Source of the DNA: Pseudomonas marvdashtae
GTDB taxonomy: Bacteria; Pseudomonadota; Gammaproteobacteria; Pseudomonadales; Pseudomonadaceae
Assembly (NCBI RefSeq): GCF_014268655.2
Contig: NZ_JABWQX020000001.1
Span: 2,324,001 to 2,388,000 of the forward strand
Length of the DNA: 64,000 nucleotides
Reading direction: 5' to 3'
Position 1 is the stretch's first letter. Every line of letters starts with the position of its first letter. Under the pieces are notes generated by a model. That model made no database searches. It was not told the origin of the DNA and saw only the letters and a program-made list of their open reading frames with translations. The position numbers and the translations under genes are program-made. Shown here piece by piece: positions 1 to 8,048 of this stretch.

Positions 1-716
1 CGAACATCACCAAGCTCAACCTGGAACTGGGGGGCAAGGCGCCGGCTATCGTGCTCGCGGACGCCGACCTGGAGCTGGCGGTCAAGGCCGTCACCGCGTC
101 GCGGGTGATCAACACCGGGCAAGTCTGCAACTGCGCCGAGCGGGTGTACGTCGAAAGCAAGGTCGCCGATCAGTTCATCGAGCAGATTGCCGCGTCGATG
201 GCCGCTACCCGGTACGGCGACCCGCTGGCCAAAGACGATCTGGACATGGGGCCGCTGATCAATCAGGCCGCGCTGGACAAGGTCGCGCAAATGGTCAAGA
301 GCGCCACGGGGCAGGGCGCCGAAGTGGTGACTGGCGGCGCCGTGGCCGACAAGGGCCAGGGTTTCCATTACCAGCCAACCGTTCTGGCCGGCTGTGGCAG
401 CGACATGGCGATCATGCGCCAGGAGATCTTTGGCCCGGTGTTGCCGATCCAGATCGTCGAAGACCTGGACGAAGCCATCGCCCTGGCCAACGACAGCGAA
501 TACGGCCTGACTTCATCGGTCTACACCCGCAGCCTGAGCGCGGCCATGCGCGCCAGTCATGAACTGGATTTTGGCGAAACCTACATCAATCGCGAGAACT
601 TCGAAGCGATGCAGGGCTTCCATGCGGGCACGCGCAAGTCCGGTATTGGCGGCGCGGACGGCAAGCACGGCTTGTATGAATACACCCACACCCACGTGGT
701 CTACATACAAATCTGA
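1..716 (+). CDS. aldA: Lactaldehyde/glycolaldehyde dehydrogenase AldA (3' part)
   Basis: This is the C-terminal half of an NAD-dependent aldehyde dehydrogenase. The gene starts before the window and the readable frame begins at base 3. The ELGGKAP motif, whose Glu is the general base of the family, lies about 8 residues into the visible part. The GQVCNC motif with the nucleophilic Cys follows near visible residue 42. The stretch through GPLIN, EIFGPVLP, FGETYINRENFEAMQGFHAG and the KHGLYEY tail agrees closely with E. coli AldA as I remember it. AldA oxidises L-lactaldehyde and glycolaldehyde to lactate and glycolate in the cytoplasm. Any ATG or GTG inside the visible part is internal. A bidirectional hairpin terminator lies just downstream. 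Other aldehyde substrates are possible. Confidence 0.9.
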   Translation, partial: NITKLNLELGGKAPAIVLADADLELAVKAVTASRVINTGQVCNCAERVYVESKVADQFIEQIAASMAATRYGDPLAKDDLDMGPLINQAALDKVAQMVKSATGQGAEVVTGGAVADKGQGFHYQPTVLAGCGSDMAIMRQEIFGPVLPIQIVEDLDEAIALANDSEYGLTSSVYTRSLSAAMRASHELDFGETYINRENFEAMQGFHAGTRKSGIGGADGKHGLYEYTHTHVVYIQI

Positions 717-732
717 TCCATGGCCTGGGCCT

Positions 733-771
733 AAAAAAATGCCGGCGCCCTGCACGGGGCGTCGGCATTTT
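733..771. terminator. Bidirectional intrinsic terminator between aldA and the sigma-54 activator
   Basis: A 12-bp stem (ATGCCGGCGCCC pairing with GGGCGTCGGCAT, one G-U pair) at 739-768 has a run of seven A on the left and four T on the right. It lies between two convergent genes, so it can stop transcription from both sides. Confidence 0.8.
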
Positions 772-791
772 CTATTGGCGCGGACGTGGTA

Positions 792-2735
792 TCAGGGCTG
801 GTCGTTGGGCGCGACGACGCCGTGCTTTTTCATCTTGCGATACAGCGTCGAGCGCGAGATGCCCAGGTCCGTCGCGGCGGCGCTGATGTTCCAGCGATGC
901 CGGCGCAGAGTGCCCAGCAAGTGGCGGGACTCTTCGCCGCCCAGTTGTTCTTCCAGATTGCCGGCCTGCGGCTTAACGCCGGTAGCCATTGGCAGCCTCT
1001 GCGGTGTCAGCAATTCGCAGGGCAGGCAGTCCAGATCGATCACGCCGCCTTCGGCCAGGGCCACCGCGTAGCGCAGGCTGTTGAGCAGCTGGCGAATGTT
1101 GCCGGGCCATGGGTAATCGAACAGGCATCGGCGGGCATCGGCGTCCAGCCGCAACCCGCGGGCGTCGGTCTGGGCTGCGAGCAGCGTGTCGATCAGCTCG
1201 GCTCGGTCACTGCGCTCGCGCAACGCCGGCAGCGCGAGGTTCATGCCGGCGAGGCGATAAAACAAGTCTTCGCGAAAGCGCTTCTCGCCGATCATGCTGT
1301 GCAGATCCTGATGGGTGGCCGAGATCACTTGGACGTCCAGCATCACCGGCGCCTCGGCCCCCAGTGGCGAAATTTCTCGTTCTGCCAGCACGCGTAGCAA
1401 GCGGGTTTGCAGGTGGGCGGGCATGTCGCCGATCTCATCGAGAAAGAGGGTGCCGCCGTTTGCCAGTTCCAGCTTGCCTTTCATGCCCTTTCGGTTGGCG
1501 CCGGTGAAGCTGCCGGCGCGATAGCCGAACAGTTCGCTCTCGATCAACGTCTCCGGGATAGCCGCGCAGTTCAGCGCAACGAAAGGTCCGGCGCGACGAC
1601 TGCTGGCATGGTGAATGGCACGGGCAAAGGCCTCCTTGCCGGTGCCGGTCTCGCCGGTGATCAGGATCGCAATGCCCTTGTCGATCACCTTGCGCACGCG
1701 CCGCACGTTCTGTTGCAGCCGGGCATCGCTACCTGCGAGTTGTTGCAGTTCCGGGTGGGCCTGAAGGGCGGGGCGGGCGACGGGCAGCGGGCGGTGCTGT
1801 TCGGAGGGGATACGCAGGCCGACGTCCAGCAAGGCCTCATCACGCAGGCCACGCAAGCGCACCCCCTGGGCGCCACCCTTGGTCAGCTGGAGCAATTCGT
1901 CCACCGTGGTTGGGAGCAGGCTGTCGATGCGAGCGCCGAGCAATCTGGGATTGTCGGCCAGATCCAAGGCGACAAACGCGGCACGGTTGGCCCCGATGAT
2001 GCGACCGCTTTCATCCAAAGCGAGCAGTTGCTCGTTGGCCAGGTCGGCGATTTCATCGATGGGTTTGAGGGACAGGGTCAGGCGGTCGCGGTAGCTCTGG
2101 CGAAAGTGTGCGTTCTCGATCAGGCGGGCGTACATGATCACCAGTTGCAACGTGAGGTACTGGCTTTCCCGAGGACCCTCGTTGTTCATGCAGGTCGCAT
2201 TCAGGCAACCGCGCAACAAGCCTTGCGCGTCGAAGATCGGCGCCACCGAGCAGCTCAGGCGGAAGTTGGACGCCAGGAAGTGCTCTTCCCGGTGAATGAT
2301 CAGCGGTTGCGCCGCCGCCAGGGTCGTGCCGATGCCGTTGGTGCCGACCTCCGACTCATCCCACCGCGCGCCCACCACCAGCCCGGATCGGGTGTAGGCA
2401 TCGTGCTGGCTGGGCAGCCGGGAATCCAGGGTGATGCCGTGCTCATCGCTCAGCAGCACGGCAAAGCCGGCGGGCACCACGCGCCGGGCCAGGCCGTTCA
2501 CACCCTGGCTGGCAATGGAAAGATATTGCTGATGCTGTTCCTGGTGACGACGGATGTCCTCGGCGCCAAGGATATTCTTGCGGCTCGCCGCGCCCGGATC
2601 CAGCCGGTGCTGCACGACGCTGCGGTACCAGGACTGTGCAATGACCCCATCGGGCCTGAGGCCGCGCCCGGAAAAATGGTCGTTGACGAACGCCGCGAGT
2701 TCGCTGGGGATCGTCTGCGTGTCATGCAGGGTCAT
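792..2735 (-). CDS. Sigma-54-dependent transcriptional activator, AcoR-like
   Basis: This is an enhancer-binding protein that activates RNA polymerase containing sigma-54. A GAF-like sensor region covers roughly residues 70-220 and is followed by an AAA+ domain. That domain has Walker A GETGTGKE near residue 365, Walker B GTLFLDEIG near 432, and a Fis-type helix-turn-helix at the C-terminus (NISAAATDLGISRSTLYRK). The sigma-54 contact loop reads GSFTGA, whereas the usual sequence is GAFTGA. An ATG lies four codons upstream at 2747, but GGAG sits 6 bases before the ATG at 2735, so I prefer 2735. AcoR relatives control acetoin, alcohol or diol use. The target here is unknown, and the convergent aldA is only a hint. 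No convincing sigma-54 promoter was found in the window. Confidence 0.88.
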   Translation of the reverse strand: MTLHDTQTIPSELAAFVNDHFSGRGLRPDGVIAQSWYRSVVQHRLDPGAASRKNILGAEDIRRHQEQHQQYLSIASQGVNGLARRVVPAGFAVLLSDEHGITLDSRLPSQHDAYTRSGLVVGARWDESEVGTNGIGTTLAAAQPLIIHREEHFLASNFRLSCSVAPIFDAQGLLRGCLNATCMNNEGPRESQYLTLQLVIMYARLIENAHFRQSYRDRLTLSLKPIDEIADLANEQLLALDESGRIIGANRAAFVALDLADNPRLLGARIDSLLPTTVDELLQLTKGGAQGVRLRGLRDEALLDVGLRIPSEQHRPLPVARPALQAHPELQQLAGSDARLQQNVRRVRKVIDKGIAILITGETGTGKEAFARAIHHASSRRAGPFVALNCAAIPETLIESELFGYRAGSFTGANRKGMKGKLELANGGTLFLDEIGDMPAHLQTRLLRVLAEREISPLGAEAPVMLDVQVISATHQDLHSMIGEKRFREDLFYRLAGMNLALPALRERSDRAELIDTLLAAQTDARGLRLDADARRCLFDYPWPGNIRQLLNSLRYAVALAEGGVIDLDCLPCELLTPQRLPMATGVKPQAGNLEEQLGGEESRHLLGTLRRHRWNISAAATDLGISRSTLYRKMKKHGVVAPNDQP

Positions 2736-2752
2736 GAAAGGCTCCATCAGCG

Positions 2753-2773
2753 GTGAAGCCCAAGAGGCTTCAC
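2753..2773. repeat. Perfect 8-bp hairpin upstream of the sigma-54 activator
   Basis: GTGAAGCC and GGCTTCAC are separated by five bases. The hairpin lies between the end of the frl-like operon and the start of the activator, both on the minus strand. It has no T-run, so it may be an operator, a weak terminator or a leader structure. Confidence 0.4.
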
Positions 2774-2844
2774 TGGGATCTTGTTATTAGCTATCTACCA
2801 TAGACGCTGAAGCGTGAATTTTCAGCCTCCCAGGTTTTACCCGC

Positions 2845-3546
2845 TTAACGCTGATACGCCAACAACCGCCGCTCTGCCAATCGGAACACCGCCACCAGCG
2901 CACACGCCAGCAGCATGTAAAGCAGGGCGGCGATGCCATAGGCCTGGAAGGTCTTGAAGGTGGCCGCGTTGACATCCGCAGCGATTTTAAGGATGTCGGG
3001 AACCGTCGCGGTAAAGGCGATGGCCGTGGCATGCAGGACAAAGATCACTTCGTTGCTATAGGCCGGGAGTGCCCGGCGCAGCATGCTCGGTATCAGCACC
3101 AGAATGAACAGTTGGCGGCGGGTCATGCCCAGGGCAAGGGCGGCTTCGATCTCGCCGCGTGGTGTCGTGCGTAGCACGCCAGCGAGGATTTCGATGGTAT
3201 AGGCGCACGTGTTCAAGGCCAGGGCCAGGATCACGCAGTGCATGCCGTCACGAAAGAACCACCACAGGCTCGGTGATTCCCTGATGAGGCTCAGGCTCGC
3301 CAGGCCGCTGTAGATGATCAGCAATTGCACGAACAGCGGGGTGCCGCGGAACACCAAGGTGTACAGCTGGATCGCCAGGGCCAGCCAGCGGTTGCCGTAG
3401 GTGCGAATCAGCGCCAACGGTATGGCCACGAGCAAGCCGATAACGGCGGACGTCACCAACAGCCAGAGCGTGACGGCCAGGCCGCTCCAGCGATAACCGT
3501 CCGACCAGAGGAAGCTCGGTCCGAACTCTTTCAGGATCTCGATCAT
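2845..3546 (-). CDS. Polar amino acid-type ABC transporter permease, HisM-like
   Basis: This is a 233-residue inner-membrane permease of the His/Glu/Gln/Arg/opine uptake family (HisM type). It has about five membrane segments. The cytoplasmic EAA loop that contacts the ATPase reads GEIEAALALGMTRRQLF, near residues 145-161. Its start overlaps the end of the other permease gene by four bases (ATGA), so the two are translationally coupled and probably form a heterodimer. It is the last gene of an operon that begins with an FrlB-like deglycase, which suggests that the cargo is an Amadori product such as a fructosyl-amino acid. No ATPase gene follows; the next gene is the sigma-54 activator. Confidence 0.88.
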   Translation of the reverse strand: MIEILKEFGPSFLWSDGYRWSGLAVTLWLLVTSAVIGLLVAIPLALIRTYGNRWLALAIQLYTLVFRGTPLFVQLLIIYSGLASLSLIRESPSLWWFFRDGMHCVILALALNTCAYTIEILAGVLRTTPRGEIEAALALGMTRRQLFILVLIPSMLRRALPAYSNEVIFVLHATAIAFTATVPDILKIAADVNAATFKTFQAYGIAALLYMLLACALVAVFRLAERRLLAYQR

Positions 3547-4232
3547 GACACTCTCCGCTGCGGCTCAAGGCTGTAGCGTCGTTCCAGATGTTTGAGCACC
3601 AGGTTGGAAAGGATCGCGAAGGCGAAAAATATCACCGCAACCACCAGATAGAAGAACATCTGTCTCGACGTCGCATTGCCCGCCTGTTTGGCCACCTGAA
3701 CCATGTCGTTGAGGCCCAGCAGCGATATCAGGCCGGCACTTTTCAACAGCACTTGCCAGATATTGCCAATGCCGGGCAATGCGAACCGCATCATCTGCGG
3801 CAGGCGGATACGCCGCAGCACTTGCCAATGGCTCATGCCATAGGCGCGGGCTGCTTCGAGTTGGCCGAACGGAATCGCCTGGAAGGCGCCGCGGAAGGTT
3901 TCGGCGCAGTAGGCTCCGTAGATGAACCCCAACGTGCCGATCGCGGTGCCATAAGGGTTCAACTGGAACGATTCGCCGCCAAACGCTTCCGCCATCTGGT
4001 TGAGTCCGATCTGCGCGCTGTAGTAGATCAGCAGCATCAGCACCAAGTCAGGAACGCTGCGCACCAGCGTGGTATAGACCGTGGCCACCAGTCGTAAAGG
4101 TGCCAGTGGCGAAAGTTTCGCCAAGGCGCCGAGCAGGCCCAGGACCAAGGCGACACAGGCAGCCCACGTGGCCACCTGCACGGTCAGCCACGCGCCCTGG
4201 AAAATCAGATAGCCGTATCCCTCGAGAAACAT
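3543..4232 (-). CDS. Polar amino acid-type ABC transporter permease, HisQ-like
   Basis: This is a 229-residue inner-membrane permease, the likely partner of the HisM-like protein encoded next. The EAA loop reads GQLEAARAYGMSHWQVLRRI. A GTG five codons further upstream (4247) is also in frame. I chose the ATG at 4232 because GGAG lies nine bases before it and the resulting length matches the HisQ family. The gene follows the binding-protein gene after about 25 bases. The family imports basic amino acids, opines and Amadori compounds. The cargo here is inferred from the FrlB and FrlD neighbours, not from this sequence. Confidence 0.87.
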   Translation of the reverse strand: MFLEGYGYLIFQGAWLTVQVATWAACVALVLGLLGALAKLSPLAPLRLVATVYTTLVRSVPDLVLMLLIYYSAQIGLNQMAEAFGGESFQLNPYGTAIGTLGFIYGAYCAETFRGAFQAIPFGQLEAARAYGMSHWQVLRRIRLPQMMRFALPGIGNIWQVLLKSAGLISLLGLNDMVQVAKQAGNATSRQMFFYLVVAVIFFAFAILSNLVLKHLERRYSLEPQRRVS

Positions 4233-4256
4233 GCTGTCAGGCTCCACTCGAGTGGT

Positions 4257-5027
4257 TCACTTCGGTGAGATATCGAAGTCGAAGTACTTCCTGGCGATGC
4301 GTTCATAGGTGCCGTTCTGGTGGATCCGTTCGAGCGCCTGGTTGATTTCGCCGGCCAGGGCGGTGTCGCTTTTGCGCATGCCGATCCCGGTGCCCGGGCC
4401 GAAGATCTCCGGTGACTTGACCACCTCGCCGGCATAACCGAAACCCTTGCCCATGGGCTTCTTCAACAAGCCTTCGGCCACCGCGATGGCGTCGTCGAAT
4501 GCCGCATCCAGCCGACCGTTGATCAAGTCCGAGTAGGTCAAGTCACTGCTCTGATAAGGCACAACTTCCACGCCCTTGGCGCCCCACATCCGCTTGGCAT
4601 AGACTTCGAAGACACTGCCCTGCTGCACGCCGATGCGCTTGCCACGCAGGGATTCGGCTGTCGGCTGCAACGGGCTGCCTTCAGGGGCGACCAGGCGTGC
4701 CGGGGTGTCATAGAGGGTGTTGGAAAAGGCAATTTCAGCTTTGCGTTCTTCGGTGATCGACAGGGCCGAGAGTATCCCGTCGAACTTCTTGCCCTTGAGG
4801 GCCGAAACCATGCCGTCGAAGGCGTTTTCCACCCACACGCAACGCCGTTTCAACTCGACGCAGAGGCTTTCGCCCAACTCGATATCGAATCCGGTCAGCG
4901 TGCCGTCCGGTCGCTTGGACTCGAACGGCGGGTAGGTGGGATCGACCCCGAAACGTAGCTCTTCGCTGGCGGCCCAAGTCATCAATGGACTGGCCAGGAG
5001 CATCAAACCGATCAGACATCTTTTCAT
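4257..5027 (-). CDS. Periplasmic amino acid/Amadori compound-binding protein, ArgT/HisJ type
   Basis: This is a 256-residue solute-binding protein (SBP_bac_3 family). The open frame extends far upstream, but the Met at 5027 begins a clean signal peptide (MKRCLIGLMLLASPLMTWA, then ASEE), so that start is chosen. The mature part has the family signatures RFGVDPTYPPFES, GFDIELGESLC, FDGILSALSITEERK and GTYERIARKYF. Cys residues in the C-x6-C arrangement seen in ArgT/HisJ are present in ESLCVELKRRC. It would deliver substrate to the two permeases downstream. Genes upstream encode an FrlD-like kinase and an FrlB-like deglycase, so the ligand may be a fructosyl amino acid rather than a free one. 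Confidence 0.88.
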   Translation of the reverse strand: MKRCLIGLMLLASPLMTWAASEELRFGVDPTYPPFESKRPDGTLTGFDIELGESLCVELKRRCVWVENAFDGMVSALKGKKFDGILSALSITEERKAEIAFSNTLYDTPARLVAPEGSPLQPTAESLRGKRIGVQQGSVFEVYAKRMWGAKGVEVVPYQSSDLTYSDLINGRLDAAFDDAIAVAEGLLKKPMGKGFGYAGEVVKSPEIFGPGTGIGMRKSDTALAGEINQALERIHQNGTYERIARKYFDFDISPK

Positions 5028-5089
5028 CGACAGGGTATCCACGACAGGTGGGTGGAGCCGTCCCGGGCATTGGCCCGCGGCAGCAGGGT

Positions 5090-5944
5090 TCAGCCTTGAA
5101 GGTTCAAGGCGCGTTTGAGTTGTTGGACGCGCTCGGCGTCGACGGCTTGACCATGGCCAAAGCCGCCGTTCCAGCCACACACCTGTCCGGCGTAACCGAC
5201 ACCCTCTGACAGGCAGTCGGCGAGGCACTGGCGTGCCTGCCAGGCCAGCAGGAACGCGGCGATAAAACCGTCGCCGGCGCCCATGCTGTCAACGAACGTG
5301 CAGGGCAGCGCAGGTTGTTCGTACGTCCCTCGGGCGTCGACCGCGATGGCGCCTTGAGCCCCCCGCGTGATGACCACTACCGCCGGGCCCATGGCCCGCA
5401 GTGAGTTCGCCAACTCGACGGCTTGTTTTGAGGAGTGCTCGGCCGCCGAGAAAAAAGCGATGTCGACGTGCTGGATCAGCGCCTGCCAGTCGAACTCGAC
5501 CCAGTTGTCCGAGAAGTCGAAGGACAGGCAACCACTGGCCTGGCGAACCTGGGCCAATTGATCTTGCAGGCCGCTGTAGAGGCTGCTGTGGGCCAGCCCA
5601 AACGTCCCGATATAGGCCAGGTCGTCGGCATCGAGCCGCAGTTGGCGACACACGCCAGGGTCGCTGCCGAGAAACACCCGCTCGCCATCGATACTGTCGA
5701 CACACGCCCAGCCATTGTTTCCCGCCAGCATCCGGCAACGGGACGCATCGACGCCTTCCTGTTGCAGGCAGTCGAGCAGGTACTGGCCTTGCCGGTCATC
5801 GCCAACGCGGCCCAGGTAGGCACTGCGAACACCCAGCCGGGCGGCCATTACCGACACGTTGAGTGCATTGCCACCGGGGTATTCGATGTTCCGGTCCAAG
5901 TACACGTCCATGGTGTTGTCGCCGACCGCGATCAGGCTGGCCAT
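5090..5944 (-). CDS. frlD: PfkB-family kinase, fructoselysine 6-kinase-like
   Basis: This is a 284-residue ribokinase/PfkB kinase. The N-terminus has the substrate-side motif YPGGNALNVSVMAARLG, and the C-terminal ATP/anion-hole signature SMGAGDGFIAAF carries the catalytic Asp. In E. coli and Bacillus, FrlD phosphorylates fructose-amines at C6 before FrlB cleaves them. The start is placed at 5944 because GGAG lies eight bases upstream. The ORF can be extended by seven codons, but that would overlap the frlB stop. Only two bases separate it from the FrlB-like gene, which supports a joint pathway. The exact fructosyl amine is not determined, and other PfkB sugar kinases remain possible. Confidence 0.75.
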   Translation of the reverse strand: MASLIAVGDNTMDVYLDRNIEYPGGNALNVSVMAARLGVRSAYLGRVGDDRQGQYLLDCLQQEGVDASRCRMLAGNNGWACVDSIDGERVFLGSDPGVCRQLRLDADDLAYIGTFGLAHSSLYSGLQDQLAQVRQASGCLSFDFSDNWVEFDWQALIQHVDIAFFSAAEHSSKQAVELANSLRAMGPAVVVITRGAQGAIAVDARGTYEQPALPCTFVDSMGAGDGFIAAFLLAWQARQCLADCLSEGVGYAGQVCGWNGGFGHGQAVDAERVQQLKRALNLQG

Positions 5945-5946
5945 GC

Positions 5947-6960
5947 TCAGTACTCCGTTTTCCACATGTAGCGGCGCGTCGACAGCGGCTGCTCGTGCCA
6001 GACCGCGAGATGAGCGGCGATGCGTTCCACGGCGATGCCGACGATGTAGGGCGCGACAATCGCGCGGATCTCGGGATCGATGCCCTCCATCGTGAAGTCC
6101 TTGGCGTCATAGACCATGACCCGTTCGGTGTAGCGCTGGCAGAACCGCACCACGCGTTCCATCTGCGCCCGGCTGGGGTCTTCACCCACCAACAGGAGCA
6201 GCGGCGTAGTCGCGTCGATGGCTTCGAACGGGCCATGGAAAAACTCGGCGGCCTCCACCGGCAGGCAGTGCAGCCACTGGCTTTCCATCACCACGCAAAC
6301 GCCAAATACATAGGCCGTGGTGAACATCGGGCCCGAGGCGAGGAAATACATCACGCGATCATCTTTATACAGGCGTGCTTCCTCGGTGGCGCGCCGGTCG
6401 TTATTGACGGCGGCCTCGGCAAGGGCTCGCGGCAGTGCCTTGAGCGAGCGAGTGAGCTTGTCCAGCAACGGCCAGCCTTCGCGCTTGGCGAGGATCCCGC
6501 CGACCAGCGCCTGGAGGATCATGAAACAACCGAAATACGCCTCATCGGTACGCCCCAGCAGGAAGCAATGTTGGACCGCCTGGGCCAGCGGCAGCTCGGC
6601 GGTTTGCGTCACGCCTACGGTGAGGCAGGGCTTGTCCTGCAGGAAACGGGCGGCGGCGATGGTTTCCTGGGTCGTGCCGGATTTGGAGGCAAGGACCACC
6701 AAGGTGCGTTCATCCAAGCGCGGCGGATTGATGTCGATGAAGTCGGCCGGAAAATAACGCCGCACTTCCAGTGTCTGGCTGTAGCGCTCAAGCCAGTACT
6801 GCAAGCCGAGCATGATGCGGTTGGGGGCGCCGCAACTGACGAAGTAGATGCGGTCGATTCGCGTGGCCAGCTCTTGGCCGAACTGCTGGGCGTCGTCGAC
6901 GATTTGCACGGATTGCTGCAAGGAAGAGATGAAGGCTTCCTGGTTGAACTGGATCGCCAT
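5947..6960 (-). CDS. frlB: SIS-domain deglycase, fructoselysine 6-phosphate deglycase-like
   Basis: This 337-residue protein has two sugar isomerase (SIS) domains and resembles the isomerase half of GlmS without the glutaminase part. The first domain carries FVSCGAPNRIM and LASKSGTTQETI, and the second LASGPMFTTAYVF and AAEFFHGPFEAID. FrlB-type enzymes split 6-phosphofructosyl amino acids into glucose 6-phosphate and the free amino acid. The Met at 6960 is preceded by AGGAG with five bases between. It is the first gene of the minus-strand operon with the PfkB kinase, binding protein and permeases. Candidate GntR operators lie upstream. Assignment as FrlB rather than another phosphosugar isomerase rests partly on this context. 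Confidence 0.75.
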   Translation of the reverse strand: MAIQFNQEAFISSLQQSVQIVDDAQQFGQELATRIDRIYFVSCGAPNRIMLGLQYWLERYSQTLEVRRYFPADFIDINPPRLDERTLVVLASKSGTTQETIAAARFLQDKPCLTVGVTQTAELPLAQAVQHCFLLGRTDEAYFGCFMILQALVGGILAKREGWPLLDKLTRSLKALPRALAEAAVNNDRRATEEARLYKDDRVMYFLASGPMFTTAYVFGVCVVMESQWLHCLPVEAAEFFHGPFEAIDATTPLLLLVGEDPSRAQMERVVRFCQRYTERVMVYDAKDFTMEGIDPEIRAIVAPYIVGIAVERIAAHLAVWHEQPLSTRRYMWKTEY

Positions 6961-7003
6961 GTGAGCTCCTGGGGCTTTGTTACGGTGAATCATGTGCTGT
7001 TCA

Positions 7004-7072
7004 TGGTCACCATTTAGACCAAAAGCTATACCACGAAAAATACCATTACAAGGCTTTTCCTCCATGGTCTAA
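7004..7072. promoter_or_regulatory. Candidate operator/promoter region of the frl-like operon
   Basis: Half-sites TGGTC (7004-7008), TTAGACCA (7014-7021) and TGGTCTAA (7065-7072) lie between the divergent frlB-like operon and GntR gene. UTRA-type GntR repressors such as NagR and DasR bind TGGTCTAGACCA-like palindromes. On the minus strand, TTGTAA followed by TATAGC (15-base spacing, suboptimal) sits between the outer half-sites and may be the operon promoter. Confidence 0.5.
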
Positions 7073-7209
7073 TGAGCGCGCGGAGCGGTGCTGAACGCCT
7101 GCTCAGGGCCGTTATTTCGGTGGCATCTTAAGGTTGGCGGGTTTGCGACGGTTTTCCGCTGGGTGTCGTTGCAATGCCGTGGCTGAAAAAATAATCCAGG
7201 ATGTAGACC

Positions 7210-8004
7210 ATGAAAGTAGCCCCTCCGAAGTCCTCCGATGTGGCGCATCTGGCGCCCGAACGCAAGCAGGTGGCCTGGCAGGCCGTCCAGGCACTGCTGG
7301 AAATGCTCGAGCGCCCGGAGTTCGGGCCGACTGAGCGGATCCCGGCGGAACGGGACCTGGCCGAGCACTTGGGCATCAGCCGGATGACGCTGCGAAAGGC
7401 CTTGCAGACGCTGATCGACCGTGGGGTCCTGGAGCGGCGGGGCAACCGTGGCACCTTCGTGACCGCGCCCGGTGTCGAGCGACCACTCAATACCGTCGCG
7501 CGCAAAGGCATCGCCGAAGTCGTCGAGCAGGCGGGGGCGCGGCCCGGGAGTAAATTGCTCTACTTCGAGCAAACCCAGGCCAGCGCGCGCGTGGCGAAAC
7601 TGCTGAAGATCCAGGAAGGCGACCCGTTGCTGACCATCAGGCGTCTGCGCACCGTGGATCAAAAGCCATTCTGCATCGAGACCAGCTACATCCCGGCCGC
7701 CCGTGTGCCGGAACTGGTGGCGGGCGACCTGATTGAGGGGGCGTCGCTGTACGCGTTGCTGCTATCGCGCTACCAGATCGAAATCGAAAGCGACGAGGGC
7801 ACGCTGAGCATCGCCACGATGAACGATCAGGAGGCGCGCTTGCTCGACGTCGAGCCGGGGACGGCTGCGCTGGTCTATCGGGGCGTGATATTCGATCGCC
7901 AGGGGCGGCCAGTGGAATACCTGGTGTCGGTCAACCATCCCCAGCGGGTGGTGTTCAAGTTGGCCGACAGTCGGGTCAATAGCGACTTGCTGGTGGAACG
8001 ATAG
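7210..8004 (+). CDS. GntR-family regulator with UTRA domain (HutC/FrlR subfamily)
   Basis: This 264-residue regulator has an N-terminal winged helix-turn-helix (IPAERDLAEHLGISRMTLRKALQTLIDRGVLERRG, about residues 45-80) and a C-terminal UTRA ligand domain (about residues 110-255). The UTRA domain usually binds a phosphorylated sugar or related metabolite. AGGA lies eight bases before the ATG. The gene is transcribed away from the frlB-like operon, and TGGTC/GACCA half-sites lie between them. I infer that it represses that operon and is released by a fructosyl-amine (phosphate). It is analogous in position and family to E. coli FrlR. Confidence 0.88.
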   Translation: MKVAPPKSSDVAHLAPERKQVAWQAVQALLEMLERPEFGPTERIPAERDLAEHLGISRMTLRKALQTLIDRGVLERRGNRGTFVTAPGVERPLNTVARKGIAEVVEQAGARPGSKLLYFEQTQASARVAKLLKIQEGDPLLTIRRLRTVDQKPFCIETSYIPAARVPELVAGDLIEGASLYALLLSRYQIEIESDEGTLSIATMNDQEARLLDVEPGTAALVYRGVIFDRQGRPVEYLVSVNHPQRVVFKLADSRVNSDLLVER

Positions 8005-8048
8005 CAGCGGCGATGTCCCAGATTCGCCATATCTGGGTGGCAGCCGCA

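Noticed and set aside
1407..2756. 449-residue open frame on the plus strand
   Set aside because: It lies antisense to the sigma-54 activator, whose motifs are unmistakable. It has no family features and reflects high GC at third positions.
8017..8037. CCCAGAT/ATCTGGG hairpin as a terminator after the GntR gene
   Set aside because: The 7-bp stem is real but weak, has a seven-base loop and no T-run. I cannot support a terminator call.
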